Position numbers and translations under genes: made by a program
Notes under the pieces: generated by a model
What the model was told of the DNA's origin: nothing
Databases searched by the model: none
What the model saw: the letters and a program-made list of their open reading frames with translations, nothing else
In this document: one piece after another, positions 34,965 through 47,240 of the stretch
Layout of the letters: every line of letters starts with the position of its first letter
Position numbering within the stretch: the stretch's first letter is position 1
From: Flaccisagitta enflata
Taxonomy: Eukaryota; Chaetognatha; Sagittoidea; Aphragmophora
DNA length: 64,000 nt
Assembly (NCBI GenBank): GCA_965153355.1
Contig: OZ231127.1
Span: 73,594,001-73,658,000 of the forward strand
Direction of reading: 5' to 3'

Positions 34965-35194
34965 TAAAAACAAGGCCGGATACACGGCTACCCCAGTCGC
35001 GTGCGGGTGGGTTGGGGCCATAATTGAGGTCACCAGATCATTTGGGCAGGAGCAGTAAGGCCAAAAACCGCAAAAACCCCCAAAAAAGTAAAGTGTGACG
35101 GACGGACCGACGGACCGACGGACGGACCGACGGACCAACGGACGGACGGACCGACAAAGCGGGGTGTAGAGTCGCGTAGCACGCGACTAAAAAG
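34965..35194 (+). mobile_element. family A element
   Basis: AACAAGGCCGGATACACGGC, CAGTCGCGTGCGGGTGGG, a GGAC/CGAC array and hairpin GTCGCGT-AGC-ACGCGAC plus TAAAAA. Full length, opposite in orientation to 34567-34773. Confidence 0.9.
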
Positions 35195-36073
35195 AGGATA
35201 TTTTGATATCTTTGAAATGTCCAAAACTAGAAAAAGCTCAAAAAACAACTTTCGGACTTGAGTGCTTAGAAACTGGTATACGGTGTTGTTGAATTCTTCC
35301 ATCAATAGATGAACCAAAATTGCATTCTTGGTTTCAAACTGAAGCACCACGAATGCCTTTTAGGTTTTTTTATCCAATTTAATGCAGTCATGCTATTTTC
35401 TTTTCTGCAGCTGGGGTTAGATTGAGAATCTATGAGCAATTTTTTGGTCATATTTTTGGTCATATCTTTTTAAATATTTTGATTTATCTATTTTGGCCAA
35501 TCAAACAGACGTCAGGCAGTTCTCTACAAGGAGCAACTTTCGAATTATGAATATCTTTTGTAGTTTGAGCGGTAGAAGCTTTTACTTTCCCCCACTTAAG
35601 GTTGTTCACCCTGTCAGTTTTCTACAAAATCATGTTCGGTAAGAATGTCGCTCGGTTGACCTTTGCTAAGCGTCGTATGAAATGAATGCGCGCCATTTCT
35701 CCTGCTCAAATACTAGCACCTTCTGGTCACTAATCCTGCCCACATGGATGCAACTGGGGTGGCTATGTATTGGCATTGTTTGATGTAAACGGTATATAAG
35801 TCTTATGGATTTATTAGTAGGAACATTGGAAATTCAGAGACTCGAGGGACTTTTTATTCATTTTGCTTCTCAGCTCCGATATCACTCACATAGAGTTAAA
35901 GTTTTCATAAGTTGTTAAATACTTAAGATAACAAAATTCACATTTTGTTTTTACCATATTCTAAAATCTATATATAACTGCTGTTATGAAATATTTCTGT
36001 TAGTGAAATTCAAAACAGAGTATCAATATTCAAAACATGTTGATCATCAAAATTATTTTGAAATTTGAAATGC
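35195..36073. other. unique sequence with one family A remnant
   Basis: About 35700-35790 resembles the ACAAGG half of family A in minus orientation (CCTGCCCACATGGATGCAAC, GGGGTGGCTATGTATTGGCA). Otherwise nothing recognised. Confidence 0.5.
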
Positions 36074-36432
36074 TTTCTAGTCGCGCGACTCTTAAACCCA
36101 CTTTGTCGGTCAAACATAATTTTTAGTCGCGGACTAGCGACTCTATAAGAGGCTTTGTCCGTCCGTCCGTCCGTCGGTTGGTTGGTTGGTTGGTCGGTTG
36201 GTTGGTCGTTCCGTGGTGATCGAGTTGAGAGAGTGCGAAAACGCGCATTTCCGCCCCTGCCCACCCGTCCGCGACTGGTATTGGCCGTGTATCCGGCCTT
36301 GTTTTAAATTTCTTTGATATTTACGGGCAGTTATTGCATCACTGCTCCTGCCCAAATGCATGGTTGTCTTTTTATTCACTGCCCCTGCCTACCAGCTTGC
36401 GACTTAGGTAGCCATGTATCCCGCCTTGCTTA
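36074..36432 (-). mobile_element. outer family A element split by another copy
   Basis: The left part 36074-36120 (CTAGTCGCGCGACTCTTAAA, TTTGTCGGTCAAACATAA) continues at 36306-36432 (TTGATATTTACGGGCAGTTA, ACCAGCTTGCGACTTAGGTA, CCGCCTTGCTT). Together they give the layout of the uninterrupted copy at 27648-27853. Confidence 0.8.
36121..36305 (-). mobile_element. inner family A element
   Basis: TTTTAGTCGCGGACTAGCGA, GTCC and GGTT arrays, CCACCCGTCCGCGACTGGTA and CCGGCCTTGTTTT. AATTT occurs on both sides of the inserted copy. Confidence 0.85.
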
Positions 36433-37100
36433 TTCAGAATATCAAATTTCCCGTGATATGAAAAATTGAGTTTTTTTAGATCCTAATATCCCTTAAATCA
36501 TGTATATGTAAGAAATATCAACAATAGAACTCTTCGTACAAGTTTTTAAGATGATTGAAACATCCAAATAATCTATATTTCCTGGCAATAACACCCTTTC
36601 TTGGTCCATCAACAAAATTTGTCAATTCAAATTTTGACCATTCCTGTCATTTTTACCATCCACATCATTTTGATCTGGAAATAGTATAGTCTTGAGAGGT
36701 TAACACAAGTAGAAGGTATTACATATGGCATATTCAAACCATTTCTAGATTAAGTATCAAAAATAAAAAAGCTCTTTGATCAGCTCCTATATTTCTTTCA
36801 ATTTTATGGGTTTGATGTTTTCTCTTATCTATTTTTTTAGTGACTTTTAGTGACAGTGAAGAGGTTTTGACTCAGACCTGGAAGTAACTAAGCCAGCCAG
36901 GAAGTCAAATATTCAGCAAAAATAATTAGATCAGGGTCATGGAAGGAATTTGGGCATGAGAGAAAAAATATCTGTTTAAACAGGCCTTTATTGCAAGGAG
37001 GGTGCATAGGACAAGACACTTTCCCATAGTCATTTCATTTGAGTCTTAACAGGTGATAATTGTCATATCATATTTTTTTGCACCCAATTTAAACATATCA
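36433..37100. other. unique AT-rich DNA, nothing recognised
   Basis: No repeat family, RNA gene or coding signal seen. Confidence 0.5.
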
Positions 37101-39150
37101 GAAAAAAAGACACCAGCGCTGCAAAGAGATGACCAGGAAATTAGAAGAATAGGTCATGCACTCAAATGATTTGAGTTTACTGTAACATGAGAAATGTCTC
37201 TGAAATGATCAAATATTTCTAAAAGAGCCATGATGTTTTTTAATTCCTCTCAAACCGATTGCTCAATAAAGATTTTCTTAAAATCCTCTGTATGATATAG
37301 AATTTCCATTATTCGGCTTCCCCCATTTTTTTTAACAGTTTGATTAGAAGTGAAGATACATCATATTAGGAAAATTCGTTGGTGTCAGCGCTGATCACCC
37401 ACAACAATCATGATTGTCTTACCTAGAAGTGATGAATACTCGTTAGGCATTGAAAAAATCTGAATTACTGCCAAAGTTGGCCTTTGTGGGTTATTCAGAT
37501 AATGCACATGAATAAATTCTTTTTTTAGGGAGAAAAAAGAGAAACTGGTCATTGCGTCCATCAGAGAGAAAGTTTTGACAAAAACTGAGCGGAGCGCAAC
37601 ATCTGCATGATTTTCTTTGAGAAGTTGCAATATCGAATAAAGGCACGCCACTTGATGAAAGACATTATGTTCAGCGTGCTTTAGCGTGATCAAGGAAAAC
37701 GCGCCATCTTGCATTTCAGCGCTGAATCTTAAGTTTTCTTGAGCGAAAACCTTACAATTTACACAGTATTGGCTTATCTGGCAGCGCTGAAATGCTGTTC
37801 TCATGCACGTTTACAGGAGTATACTTTTTGAAACACTGAATTTTTGTTCGACTTATTACAGATCCTAAAAACATTGTTATGCTTTTCTTTTATTTATCTC
37901 AATGGTGCTTGTTACGTAATGGTTACTATGTCTTTAAACCATAACACAAATGAATACTTAGGGAGCTTGCCTATTTGCTCTGTTGAAAGTATGTTGAAAG
38001 AATGTCAAAGAAATGATAGTATAAAAAGTCTATCTTGATAAACATCCTCATCTCATTGATTTCTATCTCACAGGTAATTGGCGGTACAATTCATTTAGGC
38101 TTCATTGAGTTTTAGATTGTTAATTAGTAGACAGATTTAGAGATATGTTGTAACTTGGACAAATATGGACAAATATGATGGATTCTCCAGGCTATTGCCT
38201 AATCATCATTTTTTTTTGCTTTGACAGATATTAGCTGTATGATAGATTTAAGCTTTCATTTAGTAAGTGCCTCCTCACCATATTGACCATCTCCTTGTAA
38301 AGGATTGGTGATGTAAGATGATTTCATTATGATTAAGATTATCCCTTGTCAACATCTGCAACAAATGGAGCATATTTACTGATTAGAGCATTCTCTTACA
38401 TTATGAATCATATTTTTCAGTTAAATAAGGTCCAAAGGACAAAATATCAAGTTATAACAATGATGGTGATAAAAGATGAATATTGTTGGTGAGTTATTGT
38501 TTCACTTGTAGATAACAACATATCATTTATCATAACCACACTTCTTTTCCAACTTATGAAATGATAATTCAGGAGAAATTACTGAACTCTTGAATTTGTG
38601 TGGTGACCATACAGATATGATTACTTTTGTAAGCTTTAACGCACAATACTTCTGCATTAGTTGATTTCCATTGTATTAGTTTCAAATGGTTACAAAAAAG
38701 TAATTCAGCGCTGTATTCCTCTTTTAACTTCAAAACGCACAATTTCATGCACAATTATGAATGTATTGAGTATATATGACCATTGTATAGAAGACACATA
38801 ATTGACCATCGAAACAAAACATTGCCAACGGTTTAGCAGCGCTAAAGTCAATTTTACGCTTATTCTTCTCTCAGGGATTTCATGCCCCAAGAATAAGTAT
38901 GTATCTATTGATAAACTTCATCAGGAGACAAAAGTCATACTTACTTTAAACAATTGAGAAAGAGAAAATGGTTTTTGGTCGAATGCGCATTTTCAAAGCG
39001 CTGCGAAAAATAACCCTTTGTTGTATTGTTATGACATGATGTGTAAGATGGTTTTAAAAAATCCCAAACAAAATTGATAGGCGATTTTACAATAAAAATA
39101 CATGCTTCGAGCAATGGTAAGTCCAAGCGTAAAATTTTCAGCGCTGATGG
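37101..39150. promoter_or_regulatory. cluster of the palindrome CAGCGCTG
   Basis: Exact CAGCGCTG at 37114, 37386, 37717, 37782, 38706 and 39139. One-mismatch copies are CAGCGCTA at 38837 and AAGCGCTG at 38996. Flanks differ, so it is not one dispersed repeat; several sites share TTTCAGCGCTGA. The stretch is poor in transposons. Enhancer function is inference. Confidence 0.35.
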
Positions 39151-40125
39151 TGCTCGCACAAATGTCTTAGCCTTTATGACGAGTTTAGTGGCAATGAGAG
39201 ATAGCAGCACTTCCTTCAAATTTTTTTGGAACGAGCTAAGATTCATTATCGCAACGCAGTAGCTCGTGGCACGAAGATTCAGTTCGAGGCGCCGTGAGCG
39301 CCATCTTGAATCTTAGGATGAATAATGCAATGAGAAGGAAAGAAAGTGCAATTTTCAGACAACAAATGGTTTTCATTCCCAGGGGTAAAAAAAATTGTAA
39401 ACCCTTTCTTCAATTCAAAAAGCAAACAAAACATCATTGCTCTGAATGCTATTCCAGGAAACTAAAAAGAAAGTCTTTTTAGGAAAAAAGTAGGCCATTG
39501 ATAAGTTCCATTGATAATTCTGATAGATTGATCAATTGGTTGCCTTTCCATTCTATTTCAAAAGTAACTATCAATGCTAAAGTAAAAAATTGGGTGGGAA
39601 AAGTTTGTTAACCTTTTTTGGAAGAAAAGGTTTAATCTGTCTGTCAGAGCCCAAAAACCTTTTGTTGAATCTATGGAGAGTTTTTTTGTCTTTTTTTTTT
39701 TTGCGGAAATGCGAGAAAAGGTTTTCATTTTGAATGAATAGAAGGAACGAAAACCCTCCGCTTTCAGGCAAGGCATGAAAGCAACCGAAAAAGAAGGGTT
39801 AACAATCACTCCAATCAGTGCTGAAATTTTTTTAGACCACTCCTGAAACGTTGATAACCCTTTTCACTTTTGAAACGCAAATTTAGCAGTAAAAAGTTTT
39901 TTCCCCATTTTTATTATGTTAACTGATATTTGCTCCCAATATCATAATATCTGCTTGGTCTTCAAAGGTACCAAAAACTAATAAAACCATTATTTGATAT
40001 TTCAAAAGAAAATGACTTAAATTTCTGTCATTTCATATTTGGCATGAACCTTAACACTTAGACATAAGTATGATCAAGGCAATCAAATACATAGTACGGA
40101 GCCATGCTATCATAAACCTACTGAT
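39151..40125. other. unique AT-rich DNA, nothing recognised
   Basis: Short overlapping frames only. TCAGTGCTGAA near 39815 may be a decayed relative of the upstream palindrome. Confidence 0.45.
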
Positions 40126-40340
40126 GGGTGGGTGGACAAATGTACAGATGGATGGACAAATGAATAGATGGATGGACTGACAGATAGACGGAAAAGGGAA
40201 CAGACAAACAGAGAGTCAGGCAGATAGACAGCAAGACAGACACTCAGACAGGCGGAAAGATGAAAGAGCAGACAGACTGTTGGAAAGATAGCTTATAACA
40301 TACGGATGGAGGAACGAAACGACAGACAGTATTGTGAAAA
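40126..40340. repeat. GATG/GACA-rich satellite
   Basis: Irregular GATGGA, GACAGA and GACAAA words. Its composition resembles 23780-23975. Confidence 0.7.
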
Positions 40341-40624
40341 AGAGGCTTGTAACATTGCGGGTAGGGGATTACAGATTCACTTTCTGCGCTCAGCACAGGT
40401 GATAAGTAAATGGTAGTGCGTATTTTTAGCCGTTGGGAGCTTAACCAGCGTGGCATGTCTTAATTAGCAATCAATCAATCAAAGTGATTGCGATTTACTA
40501 AATGCAGGTATGAAGGCCGATTTGTCTAGCTTCAGCCTCGCCTCTTGATCTGTCTGACCGGAAGTCACTCGGTCTGTCTTTCTGTTCAGAAGTCGGTGGG
40601 TCTGTATGTCCATCTGGAGGTCAT

Positions 40625-40840
40625 CAAGGACCTGCATTTTGGGTTAGATTGAAAAGGAATGTTTTTGGGTTGCTTTTGGGTTAGATTGAGAAGGAATGTT
40701 TTTCAGATAATGTTTTATGGAAACCTTGGAGTGGTGCGCGTATTAACTAGTCAGTGAGAGTTCACAAGGCCCTCTCCCATTTGTTTTTGTTTTAGTTTGG
40801 GCATAGTGAGGGATATTGTTCCACTTGTCATAACTACATG
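40625..40840. repeat. family F repeat, copy 3 (partial)
   Basis: TTAGATTGAGAAGGAATGTT, GGAGTGGTGCGCGTATTAAC and GCATAGTGAGGGATATTGTT, as in the two copies near 11-12 kb. The TTGGATTGGAATGTCCGG block is missing. Confidence 0.75.
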
Positions 40841-40949
40841 TATAAGTAGTTTCGGCCTCCCAAACTTGTGAAGCCCAAGAAGCCACTACATGTCAAACCT
40901 GTATACAATTGTCTTACCACATACTTTAACTTTTTCCTTTACTTTTACT

Positions 40950-41360
40950 TTTAGATTTCACCAACATGAGCACGAGCGAGCTCTACATGTGCATGCACCT
41001 GCTTAGGCTCATTTGGCCATAAAAATTCATCAACCTGAGCATGGCTCATGAGAAGCATTTCCTGGGAAATACTCGTTTGGCCTCATATACTTTGAAATTC
41101 ATCAACATGAGGATGCTCTGCAGTTCATTTTAATGCACTTGCACAAGCTCACTTGGCCTCTTTTAAGTTGTACACTTGCACAGGCTCACTGTGTCACATT
41201 AAATTTGTAAATTCATCAACATGAGCCTGATCAGCCCTTCATGTTAATGCACCTGTTCAAACTCCCTTGGCCTCATTCTTTTTTTGAATTCATCAACATG
41301 AGCCCGATCAGCATTTCATGTCAATGCACTTGCACTTGTGAATTCATCGACATGTGCGCG
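40950..41360. repeat. degenerate minisatellite, about 70-75 bp period
   Basis: TTCATCAACATGAGC-type starts recur at about 40957, 41027, 41098, 41213, 41287 and 41343. TTAATGCACTTGCACA and CTCACTTGGCCTC lie between them. Confidence 0.7.
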
Positions 41361-41393
41361 GACGAGCTCCGCATGTGAAAGCACCCATACAAA

Positions 41394-41446
41394 CACGTGG
41401 AAGCCCATGGTCATGGCCACGTGACCACGTGATTGTGAGATTACGT
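41394..41446. promoter_or_regulatory. three CACGTG E-boxes
   Basis: CACGTG at 41394, 41418 and 41426, and TACGTG close behind. They follow the minisatellite directly. Function unknown. Confidence 0.25.
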
Positions 41447-41795
41447 GACTTTTCATGGTCATGTACGCATCCTTCCAGTGGACCGCCCACCAAGGCCACC
41501 ACGCCGCCCACCACAGCAAACATGTTATGCTTGATCAATGACTCGTGAAGACCATTTATTGTTAACAAGGTCTCCCTGACCGACAGAAGACCAAGGAAAT
41601 GGAAAGATGGAATAAGAGAGAGAGAGAGAGAAACCGAGACTGAGACCAAGAATAAGAGGCAGAGAGAGGACAGAAATGAGAATACAGTTACGTCCCGCTG
41701 TACTGGATTTGAAGGTAACGGAAATCTGTCTATGAAGGACATAGAATCTGGGTCTCTATACCTAGTTTCATTAAATCTCCCATATTTGCAATAAT

Positions 41796-41944
41796 AACGA
41801 GGCTGTATACACGGCAGGCCAGTCACGGACGGTTGGGCAGGAGCAGTAGTGCAAAAACCGCTTGCAATTCAGAAATGTTATGGACCGACGGACTGACCAA
41901 CTGACATGGTGTGGGTGTAGAGTTGCGTGCCCGCGACTAAAAAT
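41796..41944 (+). mobile_element. family A element
   Basis: AACGAGGCTGTATACACGGC, CGGACGGTTGGGCAGGAGCA, a GGAC array, and hairpin AGTTGCG-TGCC-CGCGACT plus AAAAA (one wobble pair). Confidence 0.85.
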
Positions 41945-42021
41945 ACACCTAGAAGAGATAATAGAAATTATTCTTTTGACATCCCTTACTACGGTGTTCA
42001 ACTGTACTTCATTTGCTAATT

Positions 42022-42180
42022 GCTTCACTATCCCTGCCGAATGCTAAGGAGATTGCCATGTATCTGGTCTTGTTTTTCATGCAAACTCTTCCTTGATTTT
42101 TCTTACACACATTTAGTCGGGTGCACGTGAATCAAGGGATGAGGGGTTTGTCTGTTGCTCAGTCAGTCTGCACTGTGCTT
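42022..42180 (-). mobile_element. two family A end fragments
   Basis: An ACAAGG-side end lies at 42022-42077 (ATCCCTGCCGAATGC, TTGCCATGTATCTGGTCTTG). A hairpin-side end lies from 42112 (TTTAGTCGGGTGCACGTGAA with GTCT words). Neither is complete. Confidence 0.5.
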
Positions 42181-42261
42181 CCCGTCGTGCGTTGAGGTGG
42201 AATGATCTGTCCAAATGTGATAGTTTCTCCGTCCTTACGGTGCATATAAAAGATGTCTAAG

Positions 42262-42582
42262 AACAAACCCGATCGGGCAACAATGGGTCCTATGTCACTG
42301 CGTGAAGCGAAATTCGCGCTGATTGTGTGTGACGCATGGAGAGACAGATGGATGAACAGACATACAAACTGCTTGAATATCTGACATAAGACACATGTAT
42401 CGATCGATTGATTCAAAATACGATCTCGCCGTAGCCAAAACAGCTGAGAAATTCGATTTTTAAGGAGGCGTAACAAACCAACGAACGGATGGATGGATAG
42501 ACGGACTGTCGGATCAACAGATTGACGGGCCGATGGAAGAACGAATAGACCCTCTTATAGAGATGAAAGAACGCATCTTAAA
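42262..42582 (+). mobile_element. family A, GATGCG subfamily
   Basis: AACAAACCCGATCGGGCAAC, GGAC words, CCTCTTATAG and AGATGAAAGAACGCATCTTA. It matches 33428-33914 at both ends. Confidence 0.65.
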
Positions 42583-42775
42583 ATGATTTCTTTTAAGGGA
42601 ACTTTATAAGATATCCAAAAAATAGCACTGTTTTTATACCTTTCGATGTTATCTGTTTGTGATTAAATCGCACAGCATTTTTGAATACAGATATGATGTC
42701 AAACAGTGACCATACATCATGCTACATACTTTTGAGAAAGGAAAAAAAATCAAATTAGCCTTTTAAGCGTTACTT

Positions 42776-42842
42776 TTAGGGATGCGAAAGCACACGATTC
42801 TTCTGCCGCTTCTACTGCTTCCGCTTCCGGTTCCATTTTGTA
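42776..42842. repeat. inverted copy of the GAAGCGG block at 25911
   Basis: TTAGGGATGCGAAAGCACAC, then CTTCTACTGCTTCCGCTTCC and CATTTTGT, the reverse complement of the 25911-25987 block. Confidence 0.7.
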
Positions 42843-43125
42843 TATCAATTGATAGAAGCTGCTCCATCTATCAAAATAAAGAAGGTTCGTTGCAAATATT
42901 GTATACCAATTTTTGTATGTCTCATGCAAAATGGAAGCACAGTTATGGAACGGGAATCTGCTCCTGGAATTTTTCGGATTCTTGTTGTATCACATCTGGG
43001 ATGGTCCCGGGTACCCAAAACCACAGACAAAGTTGGAGTGATCTCAGTAGAGAGCTGGTGGTTCCGCAACTTAGGTGTGTACAACTTGACAAATCAATCG
43101 AACCAGCAAACTGCCAGAAATCACT

Positions 43126-43378
43126 AAACTTGCTTGACCGAGGAACGATGCGTCCGGACTGAGTCACATTGTGTAGTGAATCACGTGCTGAATGTGTGCG
43201 TTGACATGGAAAGACAGATGGATAAACAGAAAGACAGACTGCTCGAATTTCTTGCACAACCGTCAAAGCGGCTTCTTAAAACATCTCAAAAGATCTCGCC
43301 GTGGGTCCGTTGCCAAAAAAAAAAAAAAAAAAAAAAAAGACCTTGTTACATAGATGCATTTCTGACAGACGCATCTAG
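43126..43378 (+). mobile_element. family A, GATGCG subfamily, decayed
   Basis: AAACTTGCTTGACCGAGGAA, CGATGCGTCC, GACAGA words and an A run (43313-43338) end in AGATGC...GCATCT. The microsatellite is largely replaced by poly-A. Confidence 0.5.
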
Positions 43379-43484
43379 CCCAAGTCAAATGTTTAGCTCA
43401 AGTGAACAAAGGTATATGTTGTAGGTAGTAACAATTAACTTGAGTCAATATGGTAAACTTTTTTTAATGAACCACTTAGAGGTA

Positions 43485-43530
43485 CAGTAGATCATCTATA
43501 CTTGGAAATACGGGGCCCTCATATCCTAAA
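43485..43530 (+). mobile_element. solitary family E end
   Basis: CAGTAGATCATCTATACTTG, then GAAATACGGGG, preceded by TA. No matching second end found downstream. Confidence 0.55.
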
Positions 43531-44257
43531 TACCATTATTGCAGCTCTGTGGATAGAAAATTCCCTAAAATGAACTAAATCAAATTCTCCTTGTTCGAGA
43601 GAGAGAACAGGTATTTATTGGCAAGCAAAAGGACGATCTGGACGGGGTCGCCGTCCCTACACCCTATTTACAGCAATATTTCTATACTATTGCAACGACA
43701 CAGATGTGAGCATTATAAACGCATTTTAGTATTGCAGAGAAAATGTTTGGAATTTGGGATTCGTGACTTAGAATTTCTCAAGGTGTTTTCAGTTTACCAT
43801 AGTAGACCATACTTGTATGACGTGTAGCGGATATTGCTGGGTAAAGATTTCAGGCAAAAAATACAATACATATACAATTTGGTTTAACTCAGTTAGCACC
43901 AAAGTAGCACTACTTATCTCTGTTTCTTGGCTAAGCTCCCTACAGCAAAGGGTAACCAATTTGTCATTTGTTGATGTTTAGCATGCAGGGATTTGTCTGC
44001 CCGTGCCTTTAAGTGACATGTTGCTCTGTTTGATTAGTTGCATCCATTTTACACTATAGGACAGATTTTCAACTTTTGAAAAACATTTGTTTCAAGGATA
44101 AATAGGTGGAGACGTTTGCCACCAGGAAGTCCGTTACATAGCTTGTATGTACAAAGAAGAAATGGCAGTAACATTTGTATAGGGGAATAAATAAGTGAAT
44201 AAGTAGATTATTAGACTTAGCCAATTGCTACTTTGGTGAGAGGAGCATTGGCCACGA

Positions 44258-44298
<41 letters not shown>

Positions 44299-44781
44299 TC
44301 TTACTTCTAGGTTGACATGGTAAGCAGTTTGTACTTTGTCGGCGGTTTGGCACTTGGCTACATAATAACATCAAGCGCCGGGGTACGTCGTATGTCCTTG
44401 TTCGAACAGCTGTCGTAATTGGTCAAGTGGTTATCTCCTTTACTTCAGATTTATCATAATCACTATCAGTTCGATTCAAAGGATGGTTTTGCCACATGAG
44501 CAAACAGATGAAGCTGAAATTCTGCAAAAAAAAAAAACTATTGTTCCCATAGTTTCACAATAAAAGTGTGTTTTTTTTTTAAGGTAAGCCGTAGGATGAT
44601 GCCATACCCCATCGCTACCGGCAAAATATCAGTCCCCTTACCATACTGATACTCAGCTTATCCACGTGAGATACACCAATAAAGGCTAGGCTGGCTACCT
44701 GAAGGGTGAATTTGGCTCAAAATTTAAAATTCCTCCGCCATCTAACCATACATTCTAAGCGGCATTTGGGCAGTAAAACAG
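43531..44781. other. unique sequence with one GA run
   Basis: A (GA)n run lies at about 44262-44296. A 78-residue plus frame at 43591-43827 has no recognisable domain. Nothing else seen. Confidence 0.45.
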
Positions 44782-44920
44782 ACAAGCAGAGATCGGTATT
44801 TGATCAAGAAACCCGCACGGCAACACAATGGTGAAGTATATGAAAGCAATTTCACGCACATTGTAACTCTATAGTGTTGCCGCGCGGGTTTTCTTTCCAG
44901 ATACCGATCTCCGCTTGCCT
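44782..44920. other. long imperfect hairpin, about 43-bp arms
   Basis: GACAAGCAGAGATCGGTATT... and, inverted, GGCAAGCGGAGATCGGTATC... pair out to ACCCGCRCGGCAACAC, around a loop of about 46 bp. Several A/G differences give A-C mismatches on the plus transcript but G-U wobbles on the minus transcript. It could be a small foldback element or an RNA hairpin. Confidence 0.5.
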
Positions 44921-45129
44921 TAATTCCTTTTTAAATATGACGTAGAGTGTAAGGTTAGTTGGCTGAGGCGTTCTGAAATTTGACCACATTTGACCCTCCA
45001 AGTAGCCGCCCTAATAAAGGCGACTATCGACGACTGGAAAAAAAGCTGTAAACCTGGGATTTCTTTTCAATAAGACTTTCAGCTTATCACGCTTAGTGAT
45101 AATGTGACTCTTAAGTGCTGCGGTTGTGA

Positions 45130-46431
<1,302 letters not shown>

Positions 46432-46436
<5 letters not shown>

Positions 46437-46444
46437 GTGTGTGT

Positions 46445-46519
<75 letters not shown>
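46432..46519. repeat. (GT)n microsatellite
   Basis: About 43 GT units with one TACGT interruption, ending GCGCGCATGTG. Confidence 0.95.
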
Positions 46520-46527
<8 letters not shown>

Positions 46528-46753
46528 TGTGAATTTCCGGGAAAGTTTTATGTCCCTTCCCACCAGCTAATAAAACCTCATGTTACTTGCTCATGTTGTT
46601 TTTACTTCCAGCAATATGCAATACATACTAACAAAAAAAATCTTGAATACAAGCTACTTTATAGTCGGTAGACAAAACATAATAGGTACAGATATCTTAC
46701 CATTGCCTTTGAGCAAACTGATAATAAACAAAATCTTATATGCAACAGTTGAA

Positions 46754-46861
46754 ATTACAGCTGGCTGTAATGTTACAAAATTGGAGAAATACAGCCGGCT
46801 GCAAATCAAATCATTGCAAATTATTGCGAACAATGTTTTATTCATTACAGCCGGCTGTAAT
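46754..46861. promoter_or_regulatory. three copies of an 18-bp palindrome
   Basis: ATTACAGCTGGCTGTAAT (46754), ATACAGCCGGCTGCAAAT (46789) and ATTACAGCCGGCTGTAAT (46844). Outside the palindrome the three contexts differ. A dyad binding site is possible. Confidence 0.35.
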
Positions 46862-47240
46862 TTCAATAAATGATTGTTGAATATAGTATTTTTTATAACA
46901 AAAAAGTTGGATATAAGTCAACAGTGTGATACATATACCTATTACATTTTGTCAACTAACTTCACTGTATTTTCAGCTAGCAAGCTCAGTAAAGTCAGTA
47001 ACAGATTTCATCATTTTTTTTTTGAATCTCTGGCCAGTTTTGAGCTAATCATGGCCGAATGGGCTGGCCTGCAGCTTTCCAAACCCACTGGTGCACTCAC
47101 CTTGTTGATATTTTTCAATTACCAAAATCCTTTATTTTTAGGAAAAATTTTTAAAAAATGCAAAACATGAAAAAGATTTAAAGAATCATAACTGAAAAAA
47201 ATTCATTATAGAGACCATTGGTTGGCGCCATTTGAAAAAA
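46862..47240. other. AT-rich sequence, nothing recognised
   Basis: A 98-residue plus frame has no recognisable domain. Confidence 0.45.

Noticed and set aside
37385-37804. 139-residue minus-strand frame
   Set aside because: No recognisable domain. In about 64 kb of AT-rich DNA roughly one frame of this length is expected by chance. It overlaps three CAGCGCTG sites, which could be the real signal.
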